A stretch of 6,863 bases of DNA from Candidatus Competibacteraceae bacterium (GCA_020445005.1 JAGRHM010000244.1:1-6863), one strand, 5' to 3'; counted from the first letter of the stretch, positions 1 through 5,157 are shown. Numbers and translations: made by a program. Notes: generated by a model from the letters alone, not told the origin.

Positions 1-1022
1 CCGACCTTGAACAAAAAACCATTTTCGCCATGACGGATCAATTCTCGAACGCCTGGAATATCGCTGGCAATCACCACCCGCCCGGACGCCATACCCTCCA
101 GCACCGCATTGGAACGACCCTCGCGGTAACTGGGCAAAATGAGTACTGTGGAGCGCGCCAACAACTCAGGTATCCGTTCGGGTGGAATGCTCCCTGCAAA
201 ACGCACTCTATCCGGCAATTCCAAAGCCGTTGTTAAGGTCTGCAACGGTTCGCTTTCCGGACCTGCGCCGACTACATGCAAAACCCACCTTTCCTGGTCG
301 CGTATTTCCGCACAAGCCTTGAGCAATACATCGACGCCTTTACTCGAAATCAAATTACCCAGATAAAGCAATTCAATCGCTTCTGCGTCTTCCGGACAGG
401 CTGGCAGCGGCGGAATGGCGATAAATGTCTCGCTGACGCCATTGGGTAAAAAAACGATCTTTGCGCTTGTGGCGGAATTGCTAGTGACCAAATTCTGGTG
501 CATCGCTTCGCCGACGACCGTCACTTTCCGGCTGAAACGCAGGCACAGATCCAGCAGGCGGCGATATAAACCCGAGTGCCGGGCGCGATTAAAATCCTCG
601 CCCCGCAAAGTGGTGATGACTGGCGTTCCCGAGAACAATCCAATCAAACCGGCGAGCGCGCCGGTCACGGACCAGTTTGCATGGAGGACATCAACATGGC
701 GTGATAAACGCCAGACCGCCACAAATAACGACAGAAAAAATCCCGGTAATAACAGCCAAGCCAGGCGATGGTTACGCAACGCCGCAGGAACGCCACCCGG
801 CAGATGCGCCAGAATCTGCCATTGTCGGGGCGCATAGCGGAAGCAGCGGGTTTCAAAACCGGAATGCTCGATCTCAATCGGTCGATTGGTGCATGGAGTG
901 AGGACAGTAATATCGGCGTATTGCGCTAACTCCCGGACCAGTTGCGCAATAAAAGGCCCACTGGTTGAACCTGGCCAGAGCGGAAATGAAGTCGTAATAA
1001 AACCCGCCCGTAATCGCATCAT
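1..1022 (-). CDS. GT4-family glycosyltransferase, 3' end cut by window edge
   Basis: Cytoplasmic, probably membrane-associated retaining glycosyltransferase that adds a sugar from an NDP-sugar to a growing surface glycan; the exact sugar is unknown. The frame is open from the start to the left edge, giving 339 residues from the ATG at 1019. An ATG one codon earlier (1022) is equally possible. The N-terminal Rossmann half opens with a hydrophobic strand and FITTSFP (residues 7-13), followed by LRGED near 138-142. The C-terminal GT-B half has LYLGNLISSKG near 218-228, a glycine-rich VVGAGP near 249-254, and the GT4 EX7E signature, E300 and E308 in REGRSNAVLEGM. The last visible residues (GENGFLF) are the usual motif shortly before the family's C-terminus, so perhaps 30-60 residues are missing. 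It starts 24-27 bp after the GT2 stop on the same strand, so the two are probably co-transcribed. The Shine-Dalgarno is weak, and a 4-codon ATG...TGA frame from 1033 overlaps the start. Family call is firm; substrate unknown. Confidence 0.93.
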   Translation of the reverse strand, partial: MMRLRAGFITTSFPLWPGSTSGPFIAQLVRELAQYADITVLTPCTNRPIEIEHSGFETRCFRYAPRQWQILAHLPGGVPAALRNHRLAWLLLPGFFLSLFVAVWRLSRHVDVLHANWSVTGALAGLIGLFSGTPVITTLRGEDFNRARHSGLYRRLLDLCLRFSRKVTVVGEAMHQNLVTSNSATSAKIVFLPNGVSETFIAIPPLPACPEDAEAIELLYLGNLISSKGVDVLLKACAEIRDQERWVLHVVGAGPESEPLQTLTTALELPDRVRFAGSIPPERIPELLARSTVLILPSYREGRSNAVLEGMASGRVVIASDIPGVRELIRHGENGFLFKV

Positions 1023-1046
1023 CCGGCGAGCATACTCAAAATGCTG

Positions 1047-1928
1047 TTAATCCCGCTTGGTTCGGCGCTGATCATCTTCAACCCCCCTGTAATGCAGAGC
1101 GGAAATTTGCTCCGAGACCAACCCAATCAAAAGCAATGACAGCGAATAGATCAGCAGCACCGCACTCATATTGGTAAAGCGATTCATGGTCGTGTAGGTA
1201 TAGGCATAATAACAAACCGCCGTCAGAAAAAAGGTTAGACTCAGCGGCGCAAAAAACCGCATCGGCGAAAACAGCGCGCCAATTTTCAGGATGATCAGAA
1301 AAAACCGCGCGCCATCCCGCAAAAGACGAATATGGCTTTTACCCCCGCGCTGGCTGGCCCGAATCGGCACATACGCAACGGGAAACCCGGAACGAAAGAA
1401 CGCCATTGTGCTGGTGGTCGGGTAGGAAAACCCATTCGGTAACAAATAGAGAAACTTACGAAAATGGCGCGCGCGCGCGGCGCGAAACCCTGAAGTGAGA
1501 TCTTCAATCCGGTAACCGGTCATCACCGACGCAAAACGGTTATAGACATAATTGGCCATACGCCGGCCCAAGGAAGCATGCGTATCGGCCTGTCGCGCGC
1601 CGACCGCCATCTCATAGCCTGCATCAATTTTCGCCAACAACCGGGGAATATCCGCCGGATCGTGCTGCCCATCCGCATCCATAAAGACCAGCACATTGCC
1701 ATTCGCGCACCGCGCCCCGGTTTTGATCGCCGCCCCATTGCCTAAACTGTAGGGATGCGAGATCACCCGAACGCCCGCCGCTCGACATACGCCGGCAGTC
1801 TCATCGGTCGAGCCATCGTCGACCACAATAATTTCCGCTCCCGGATACTGGCCGGTCAGTTTCGCCAGCAACGGGGGCAAATTCACTGCCTCGTTCTTCG
1901 CGGGCAGGACAATGCTGAGTTCGCTCAT
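1047..1928 (-). CDS. GT2-family glycosyltransferase, polyprenyl-phosphate sugar synthase-like, membrane anchored
   Basis: Likely moves a sugar from a nucleotide donor to a polyprenyl phosphate on the inner face of the cytoplasmic membrane, as in the dolichol-phosphate mannose synthase/GtrB/ArnC group. The 293 residues start with a typical GT-A strand (LSIVLPAKNE, 4-13), then VVDDGSTDE (35-43) for nucleotide binding. DADGQHD (84-90) holds the metal-binding DXD. LTSGFRA (144-150) and QRGGKSHI (193-200) are also family motifs. Two C-terminal hydrophobic helices, about 225-245 and 255-275, should anchor it, and a charged tail (DDQRRTKRD) closes it. The chosen ATG at 1928 gives the usual family N-terminus, but its Shine-Dalgarno is poor. 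A strong AGGAGG lies 51 bp further up before an in-frame ATG interrupted by TAA (see 1947-1979). The GT4 gene follows closely and the TfpX/TfpZ-like gene diverges. Family is certain; the transferred sugar is not. Confidence 0.94.
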   Translation of the reverse strand: MSELSIVLPAKNEAVNLPPLLAKLTGQYPGAEIIVVDDGSTDETAGVCRAAGVRVISHPYSLGNGAAIKTGARCANGNVLVFMDADGQHDPADIPRLLAKIDAGYEMAVGARQADTHASLGRRMANYVYNRFASVMTGYRIEDLTSGFRAARARHFRKFLYLLPNGFSYPTTSTMAFFRSGFPVAYVPIRASQRGGKSHIRLLRDGARFFLIILKIGALFSPMRFFAPLSLTFFLTAVCYYAYTYTTMNRFTNMSAVLLIYSLSLLLIGLVSEQISALHYRGVEDDQRRTKRD

Positions 1929-1946
1929 AACAGGCTCTGGGTCTGG

Positions 1947-1979
1947 TTATCGGGAATCGCTCTGCGCGATAATAGCCAT
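1947..1979 (-). CDS. possible 10-residue leader peptide or broken N-terminal extension of the GT2 gene
   Basis: The frame reads MAIIAQSDSR then TAA. Its ATG sits 5 nt after AGGAGG, the best Shine-Dalgarno in the minus-strand half of the window. It is in the same frame as the GT2 gene: the ATG lies exactly 17 codons before the GT2 ATG, and the stop is codon 11. Two readings are possible. It may be a leader peptide from which ribosomes reinitiate 18 nt later at the weakly supported GT2 start. Or it may be the original GT2 start, now closed by one nonsense change or a sequencing error. Chance remains possible because the peptide is so short. Confidence 0.35.
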   Translation of the reverse strand: MAIIAQSDSR

Positions 1980-1984
1980 GACAG

Positions 1985-1990
1985 CCTCCT
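1985..1990 (-). promoter_or_regulatory. strong Shine-Dalgarno (AGGAGG) ahead of the short leader frame
   Basis: Reads AGGAGG on the minus strand, with a 5-nt spacer to the ATG at 1979. The GT2 ATG at 1928 itself has only a weak AGAG-like match, so this site is probably what brings ribosomes to the GT2 message. Confidence 0.55.
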
Positions 1991-2003
1991 GGATTCCAAC
2001 ACA

Positions 2004-2759
2004 ATGCCAACCGCCATGACCCGACTGCGCGCCTTTACGCTCCATCTCACTGGCAGCGTACTCATTTTCCTGATCTTCCTTGGTCTCATGTTCTTTATCT
2101 GGTATCCCGCGCCCTATTTCACTATAGAGGTTGGCTGGGCCGCTCTCAGCATTCTGATCGGCGCTGGCCTGGCGCTCGGACCGCTGCTGACCCTGATTGT
2201 GTTCAAACCGGGCAAACGCGGCCTCAAATTCGACATGGTTTGCATCGTTCTTATGCAGCTCGGCGCGTTCCTCTATGGCGGCTTCCTGATCTACCAGGAA
2301 CGCCCGGCCTTCGTCGTATTTGGCGTCGACCGCTTCACCGCCATCCCGACAAGCGCCATTGACGTTGATCAAGTTCCCGCCGAACTGCGTCAAGGTTCGC
2401 AACCCTGGCTGGCGCAAGCCGACTTCCCCGAAGATCCCAAAGTCCGGGAGGATCTGATGTTCGCCGTCCTCTCCGGCGCGCCGGACATTGAATACCATCC
2501 CGAACTCTACCGCCCTTACGCCCCCGACCTGCTCGACCTGCGCAAGCGCAGTATCGACTTGCCGACTCTCACTGCGCGCGACGCCGACGCTAAAATCGCC
2601 ATCGACCACTTCCTGGCCCGGAAGAGTGGGCGGTTGGCAGATTACCTCTATCTGCCCCTCAAAGGCAAAAAGAAAGACATCGTCATGGTGTTATCCGCCC
2701 ACGATGGCAAACCGGCTGGATATATCGCCATCAGCCCCTGGCGGGAAGACTATCGTTAG
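2004..2759 (+). CDS. TfpX/TfpZ-family type IV pilin accessory membrane protein
   Basis: Inner-membrane accessory protein of the family that helps type IV pilins reach or enter the pilus assembly machine; the molecular role is not well defined. From the ATG at 2004 it is 251 residues, a usual length for the family; ATG 2016 (MTRLRAF) is an alternative. It has three hydrophobic helices, about 13-33, 47-67 and 76-97. Between them lie the family features IWYPAPYF (32-39) and LGPLLTLIVFKPGKRGLKFD (58-77). The remaining roughly 150 residues form a soluble, probably periplasmic domain ending YIAISPWREDY. The frame is open upstream to 1755, but that part is antisense to the GT2 gene and lacks the family pattern. 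No good Shine-Dalgarno precedes either start. No pilin gene is in view, so this copy is separated from the partner it usually sits beside, or the pilin lies elsewhere. Family call is from memory of its motifs. Confidence 0.8.
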   Translation: MPTAMTRLRAFTLHLTGSVLIFLIFLGLMFFIWYPAPYFTIEVGWAALSILIGAGLALGPLLTLIVFKPGKRGLKFDMVCIVLMQLGAFLYGGFLIYQERPAFVVFGVDRFTAIPTSAIDVDQVPAELRQGSQPWLAQADFPEDPKVREDLMFAVLSGAPDIEYHPELYRPYAPDLLDLRKRSIDLPTLTARDADAKIAIDHFLARKSGRLADYLYLPLKGKKKDIVMVLSAHDGKPAGYIAISPWREDYR

Positions 2760-2829
2760 AGCCATGCATCCAACTGCACGCGATTAACACCTTAGCCGCC
2801 TGATCCTGAAAGGGCGATTCAATGCGATG

Positions 2830-2854
2830 GCGCTCTACAGAACAGCGCTATTTT
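2830..2854 (+). terminator. weak intrinsic-terminator-like hairpin after the TfpX/TfpZ-like gene
   Basis: GCGCT (2830-2834) and AGCGC (2844-2848) form a 5-bp stem with a 9-nt loop, followed by TATTTT. It lies about 70 nt after the stop of the pilin accessory gene. The stem is short and the T-run interrupted, so it could be fortuitous. Confidence 0.3.
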
Positions 2855-2924
2855 CCGATTCTGTCAATCGGGACCCTCGCTGGAGCAAGGCGATGCGATC
2901 ATTATGAACTATCCTTACCAACTT

Positions 2925-2937
2925 GGCGCTCAGCGCC
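2925..2937. repeat. 13-bp palindrome GGCGCT-C-AGCGCC upstream of adk
   Basis: Perfect 6-bp arms around a single C, about 90 bp before the adk start. The one-base centre suits a DNA-binding dimer better than an RNA hairpin. In GC-rich DNA such a site can arise by chance. Confidence 0.35.
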
Positions 2938-3016
2938 CGTAACCGGTCAGCAATGCCCGGCGCTGGCGTTGACTGCGCCCGCCTCTCAACATTACCGACA
3001 ACATGAACCGATCATC

Positions 3017-3022
3017 GAGGAG
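3017..3022 (+). promoter_or_regulatory. Shine-Dalgarno GAGGAG that fixes the adk start
   Basis: GAGGAG lies 6 nt before the ATG at 3029. It supports this start over the ATG at 2822, which would add 69 unrelated residues. Confidence 0.8.
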
Positions 3023-3028
3023 AATATC

Positions 3029-3676
3029 ATGCGAGTCATTCTGCTAGGCGCACCCGGCGCCGGTAAGGGCACCATCGCCAAACTACTGACCCAAGTGGAT
3101 GGTTCCGTCCAGATCTCTACGGGCGATATCCTGCGCGGCGCGGTGCAGGCCGGCACGGAACTGGGCAAACAAGCGGAAGCCTTTATGAAAGCCGGCGATC
3201 TGGTGCCGGATGCACTGATCATGGGCATCATGGAAACGCGCCTGCAGGAACCAGATTGCGCTAAAGGTTTCTTGCTGGACGGCTTCCCGCGCACCATCCC
3301 GCAGGCCGAGGCGCTCAAGACCCTGCTCAATAAACTGGGCATTCAACTCGACGTAGTAGCCAATATCGAAGTCCCACGCGAGGAAATTCTTAACCGCCTC
3401 ACCACCCGCCGCACTTGCGTCAACCCGCAATGTCAGGCCATCTACAATGTCCGCAGCCAGCCGCCCAAGGTCGAAGGGGTGTGCGACAAATGTGGCAACC
3501 CCATCGTGCAGCGCGACGATGAAACCGCCGAGGCCATCAGCCATCGTCTCGACACGTACAACCAGAAAACCGCCCCGCTCATCGACTTTTACCGACAGGA
3601 AGGCATGTTGCTAACAGTTGATTCTCCGTCCAGTGAAGGCATAATCAATGCGATCCTGGAACGGGTCAACGGCTGA
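3029..3676 (+). CDS. adk: adenylate kinase with four-cysteine LID domain
   Basis: Cytosolic enzyme (EC 2.7.4.3) that interconverts ATP + AMP and 2 ADP, keeping adenylate pools in balance. It has 215 residues, the normal length for the long-LID bacterial form. The P-loop GAPGAGKGT is at 7-15. The NMP-binding part carries QISTGD (28-33) and LVPD (58-61). DGFPRT (84-89) holds the conserved arginine R88. The LID starts at RRTC (127-130) and ends at QRDDE (161-165), which includes R162; R173 follows in SHRL. Four cysteines, C130, C135, C152 and C155, probably bind zinc. Enterobacterial Adk lacks them, and here the first pair is CX4C where CX2C is more usual in zinc-LID enzymes. The residue after GKGT is Ile (I16) where Gln is more common. 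Strong Shine-Dalgarno; apparently a single-gene unit ending in a convergent hairpin. Identity is near certain. Confidence 0.97.
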   Translation: MRVILLGAPGAGKGTIAKLLTQVDGSVQISTGDILRGAVQAGTELGKQAEAFMKAGDLVPDALIMGIMETRLQEPDCAKGFLLDGFPRTIPQAEALKTLLNKLGIQLDVVANIEVPREEILNRLTTRRTCVNPQCQAIYNVRSQPPKVEGVCDKCGNPIVQRDDETAEAISHRLDTYNQKTAPLIDFYRQEGMLLTVDSPSSEGIINAILERVNG

Positions 3677-3702
3677 ATGGTGGTCATGTTGACGTAGCAA
3701 CT

Positions 3703-3742
3703 CGCTTGCGGGCCATGATAACCGCTCAATTGCCCGCAAGCG
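3703..3742. terminator. 11-bp perfect inverted repeat between convergent adk and glycosyltransferase genes
   Basis: CGCTTGCGGGC (3703-3713) and GCCCGCAAGCG (3732-3742) are perfect complements around an 18-nt loop. The repeat lies 26 bp after the adk stop and 25 bp from the stop of the minus-strand glycosyltransferase, so it could end or protect both messages. Neither side has a T-run, so it is not a standard intrinsic terminator. A smaller GCCTG/CAGGC hairpin follows at 3746-3760. Confidence 0.5.
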
Positions 3743-3767
3743 GACGCCTGTCCACCAGGCTCGGGCG

Positions 3768-4652
3768 TTACATGGCGGCAAAAATGTCCCGCATGGTCGG
3801 GTCGGTGACGACACAACCGGCGCGTCGCAATTCCGCTAACTGATGCCGGCCCACCACCTTGTCAAATTCCTCGTCAAAATCAATCTGACCCGACTGGTAG
3901 CCACGGTAAAAATACCGCCAGTGCGATCCCTGCTGTTCCGAACTGTCCGTATTCGCCTCAAGCGCCGCTCCGCCCTGCAACATCTTGCGCTTGAACTGCT
4001 CCCGGCTACGAATGTTGTAATGGTAAAGGCGAATACTCCTGGATCGCTCGCTGCTATCATCGGTCATCTGCACGCCATGATTACCCAGGGCGATGCGCTG
4101 ATAACCCTGGGTGCGATGAATGACCTTGTGAGTCGGCTTATGGAACAGCACATTGAACCCATCGAGCGGAAAGCGTTTGGGTACGCCCCGTCGCACACAA
4201 TCCGTTGCGGTCCAGTATCCACCCTGTACAGGCGGCAACATGTTGTAGGACGGACACTTGATTTTACTGGCCCGGCTGTGCGCCAGCACATTGCGCAGTG
4301 AGCCGCCATCGGCATACCAGAACTCATCGGCATCGCTGTTAATGCAATAGTCCGCGCCGTAACGGTCGCGCGCGCGCTCGATCATCCGATGCACCCAGGC
4401 AATTTGATCATAAGCGGGATTTGGTTCGTCAATCAGTTCCAGAATGACCCCGGTTTGCCGGTACTGCTCCAGAATCTCGCGGGTGCCATCCTGGGACTGG
4501 TGGTCGGTTACGATCAGACCATCGATGTCCAGACCCGAGTGATAACGCAGATGTCGCTCGATGATATCGACTTCATCCCGCACCAACAGGGTCATGATAA
4601 TTTTGGGCCGCTCAATGCGGGGGCGACCACGCCAGACAGAGAAGATCGACAT
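3768..4652 (-). CDS. GT2-like glycosyltransferase (Glyco_tranf_2_4 type), soluble
   Basis: Probably a cytoplasmic sugar transferase of the GT-A fold acting on a surface or secreted glycan; donor and acceptor unknown. From the ATG at 4652 it is 294 residues. The frame is open to a TTG at 4700, but the 16 extra residues have no family features and no ribosome site. The N-terminal strand KIIMTLLVRDEVDIIERHL (17-35) carries the RDE variant of the usual RNE motif. VTDHQSQDGTREIL follows at 48-61, and the metal-binding motif is NSDADEFW (105-112). HYNIRSREQFKRKM (211-224) is a typical distal motif of this group, with aromatic-rich HWRYFYRGY near 244-252. There are no membrane helices. It stands alone, convergent with adk and divergent from the small zinc-ribbon gene across an AT-rich spacer, so it likely has its own promoter. 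The Shine-Dalgarno is weak (GCGAG). Family call good; role unknown. Confidence 0.9.
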   Translation of the reverse strand: MSIFSVWRGRPRIERPKIIMTLLVRDEVDIIERHLRYHSGLDIDGLIVTDHQSQDGTREILEQYRQTGVILELIDEPNPAYDQIAWVHRMIERARDRYGADYCINSDADEFWYADGGSLRNVLAHSRASKIKCPSYNMLPPVQGGYWTATDCVRRGVPKRFPLDGFNVLFHKPTHKVIHRTQGYQRIALGNHGVQMTDDSSERSRSIRLYHYNIRSREQFKRKMLQGGAALEANTDSSEQQGSHWRYFYRGYQSGQIDFDEEFDKVVGRHQLAELRRAGCVVTDPTMRDIFAAM

Positions 4653-4709
4653 AACAATGACTCGCTTAAATTTCAGTTGCAAAAACCATTTCCCGATCAA
4701 TTTTTTATT

Positions 4710-4722
4710 TTGTTAATAACAA
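4710..4722. repeat. 13-bp palindrome TTGTTA-A-TAACAA, operator-like
   Basis: Perfect 6-bp arms around one A. It sits 57 bp before the minus-strand glycosyltransferase start. The nine-base core GTTAATAAC recurs at 4820-4828, 108 bp away and just ahead of the small plus-strand gene. This is the layout expected for a regulator binding both ends of a divergent control region, though AT-rich DNA also produces such matches by chance. Confidence 0.4.
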
Positions 4723-4802
4723 CATATAGCTAACCGAGGTCAATTTACCACTTTATGTTGCTAAGCAGCAAATTTTTGTTGCGTTGCAAAAACAAAACCG
4801 GT

Positions 4803-4856
4803 ATGAAGGAGTCTAAGAAGTTAATAACCCCTTTTATTAAGGACCTCAAGCTATGA
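4803..4856 (+). CDS. possible 17-residue upstream peptide overlapping the zinc-ribbon gene start
   Basis: ATG at 4803 opens MKESKKLITPFIKDLKL, and its TGA overlaps the next gene's ATG as ATGA (4853-4856), the classic arrangement for translational coupling. Five of its 17 residues are Lys. It contains the AT hairpin and Shine-Dalgarno of the next gene, so its translation would open that hairpin. Against it: there is no good Shine-Dalgarno before 4803, and a promoter using TATGAA at 4802-4807 would start transcription too late to include it. Confidence 0.3.
   Translation: MKESKKLITPFIKDLKL
4821..4843 (+). promoter_or_regulatory. Shine-Dalgarno AAGGA with overlapping AT hairpin
   Basis: AAGGA (4839-4843) lies 9 nt before the ATG at 4853 and is the ribosome site of the small zinc-ribbon gene. 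TTAATAA (4821-4827) and TTATTAA (4834-4840) form a perfect 7-bp stem over a CCCCTT loop, taking in the first two bases of the site. Alternatively CCTT (4830-4833) can pair directly with AAGG (4839-4842). Both would partly hide the ribosome site, but they are weak, AT-rich structures. Confidence 0.4.
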
Positions 4857-5023
4857 CAACGTCACATCCTGTTCACACGGTCTGCCCGCATTGCAAGCGG
4901 CCAGTCGTCGCATTGCGTGGGCAGCAACACACCCGCTGCGCCGAGCATGGCCTCATCGTGCCGATGCGCAGTGCAATTGTGAATCCTCCGCTGAAACCGG
5001 CGCCTCCAGCCAAGGCCGCCTGA
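4853..5023 (+). CDS. 56-residue zinc-ribbon-like small protein, unknown function
   Basis: I do not recognise a named family. The protein has one likely metal site: C11-P-H-C14, then after 14 residues C29-A-E-H32, a CX2C-X14-CX2H pattern as in small zinc ribbons. H26 and other histidines (H5, H8, H13) are nearby. Residues 17-22 (PVVALR) and 34-38 (LIVPM) look like the short beta strands that follow zinc knuckles. The tail, from about 44 on, is Pro/Ala/Lys-rich and probably disordered (PPLKPAPPAKAA). Support for a real gene: a proper AAGGA site 9 nt before the ATG, an AT-rich control region in front, and four ordered Cys/His ligands. It lies 169 bp ahead of the acidic 96-residue gene on the same strand, so they could share a message. 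A nucleic-acid or protein-binding role is inference only. Confidence 0.7.
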   Translation: MTTSHPVHTVCPHCKRPVVALRGQQHTRCAEHGLIVPMRSAIVNPPLKPAPPAKAA

Positions 5024-5084
5024 TCAAGTGGGCGCTTGACTGGTCCATAGCGAATTTCCGCAAGCGAAAGGTTGAATTGTGCAA

Positions 5085-5129
5085 GACTCATTAGTCAAAA
5101 TTGACTGAGAATCCATAAAATAATGAGTC
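5085..5129. promoter_or_regulatory. nested inverted repeats over a candidate promoter for the acidic protein gene
   Basis: GACTCATTA (5085-5093) and TAATGAGTC (5121-5129) are perfect 9-bp complements, 27 nt apart. Inside lies a second perfect repeat, AGTCAA/TTGACT (5093-5098, 5101-5106), around two A. A candidate promoter runs through them: TAGTCA (5092-5097, 4 of 6 matches to a -35) and TAAAAT (5116-5121, 5 of 6 to a -10) with an 18-nt spacer. A repressor bound here would block it. The promoter call is by eye. Confidence 0.4.
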
Positions 5130-5138
5130 GTTGCATGG

Positions 5139-5157
5139 CAATGCCCGCCAGGCATTG
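5139..5157 (+). repeat. leader hairpin CAATGCC-cgcca-GGCATTG
   Basis: Perfect 7-bp stem with a 5-nt loop, 36 nt before the acidic protein's ATG. GAGT (5125-5128) can also pair with ACTC (5158-5161) outside it, across a 10-nt bulge on the left. That would compete with the larger repeat at 5085-5129. No T-run follows, so a terminator for the zinc-ribbon gene is less likely than a leader structure. Confidence 0.4.

Larger units (their letters stand above)
1929..2003. promoter_or_regulatory. 75-bp divergent spacer between the GT2 and TfpX/TfpZ-like genes
   Basis: Separates the two divergent start codons. On the plus strand GATAAT (1968-1973) could be a -10 box, with TGGTTA (1944-1949) 18 nt upstream as a poor -35. 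I see no clear promoter for the GT2 direction. Because its leader Shine-Dalgarno begins at 1990, a GT2 promoter would have to lie inside the 5' coding part of the pilin accessory gene, so the two transcripts would overlap. The promoter boxes are weak guesses. Confidence 0.3.
2760..3028. other. 269-bp intergenic region upstream of adk
   Basis: I see no convincing gene here. The adk frame is open back to an ATG at 2822, but the translation before 3029 has no family similarity and that ATG has no good ribosome site. The region holds a short hairpin followed by TATTTT (2830-2854) and a 13-bp palindrome (2925-2937). TTGACT at 2969-2974 could serve as a -35 for adk, but the hexamer 17 nt downstream (TTACCG) is a poor -10. 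Confidence 0.5.
4653..4852. promoter_or_regulatory. AT-rich divergent control region
   Basis: Only 67 of 200 bases are G or C, far below the coding DNA on either side, which is expected where two divergent genes are controlled. It contains a 13-bp palindrome (4710-4722), a second copy of its GTTAATAAC core at 4820-4828, a short TTGCT/AGCAA hairpin followed by five T (4758-4777), and an AT hairpin touching the downstream Shine-Dalgarno (4821-4843). TTGCGT (4779-4784) and TATGAA (4802-4807) with 17-nt spacing are a weak plus-strand promoter candidate. No clear minus-strand promoter stands out. Confidence 0.5.

Noticed and set aside
415..837. 140-codon plus-strand frame and neighbouring plus-strand frames at 30-366
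   Set aside because: All are antisense to the GT4 gene, whose minus-strand frame is intact with the EX7E motif throughout.
1755..2003. Upstream in-frame extension of the TfpX/TfpZ-like gene
   Set aside because: It is antisense to the GT2 N-terminal coding region and adds 83 residues without family features; the expected N-terminus begins at 2004 or 2016.
1947..2609. 220-codon minus-strand open frame opposite the pilin accessory gene
   Set aside because: It is antisense to a clear membrane protein with family motifs and its translation shows no domain pattern. Only its last 10 codons, with their own SD, were kept as a leader candidate.
2822..3028. 69-residue N-terminal extension of adenylate kinase
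   Set aside because: The canonical start MRVILLGAPGAGKGT with SD GAGGAG is at 3029; the extension has no similarity to Adk and no ribosome site.
3003..3047. 14-codon frame overlapping the adk start
   Set aside because: No ribosome site of its own; chance overlap with the adk SD and first codons.
3083..3544. 153-codon minus-strand frame within adk
   Set aside because: Shadow of a conserved gene; no motif or ribosome site supports it.
3843..4301. 152-codon plus-strand frame
   Set aside because: Antisense to the glycosyltransferase carrying DADEFW; composition and sequence look non-biological.
4653..4700. TTG start at 4700 for the minus-strand glycosyltransferase
   Set aside because: It would add 16 residues encoded in AT-rich control DNA without an SD; ATG 4652 gives a normal start shortly before the first conserved strand.
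4758..4777. TTGCT-aagc-AGCAA hairpin followed by five T as a terminator
   Set aside because: Only a 5-bp stem, and no plus-strand gene ends upstream that would need it, since the neighbouring gene points the other way.
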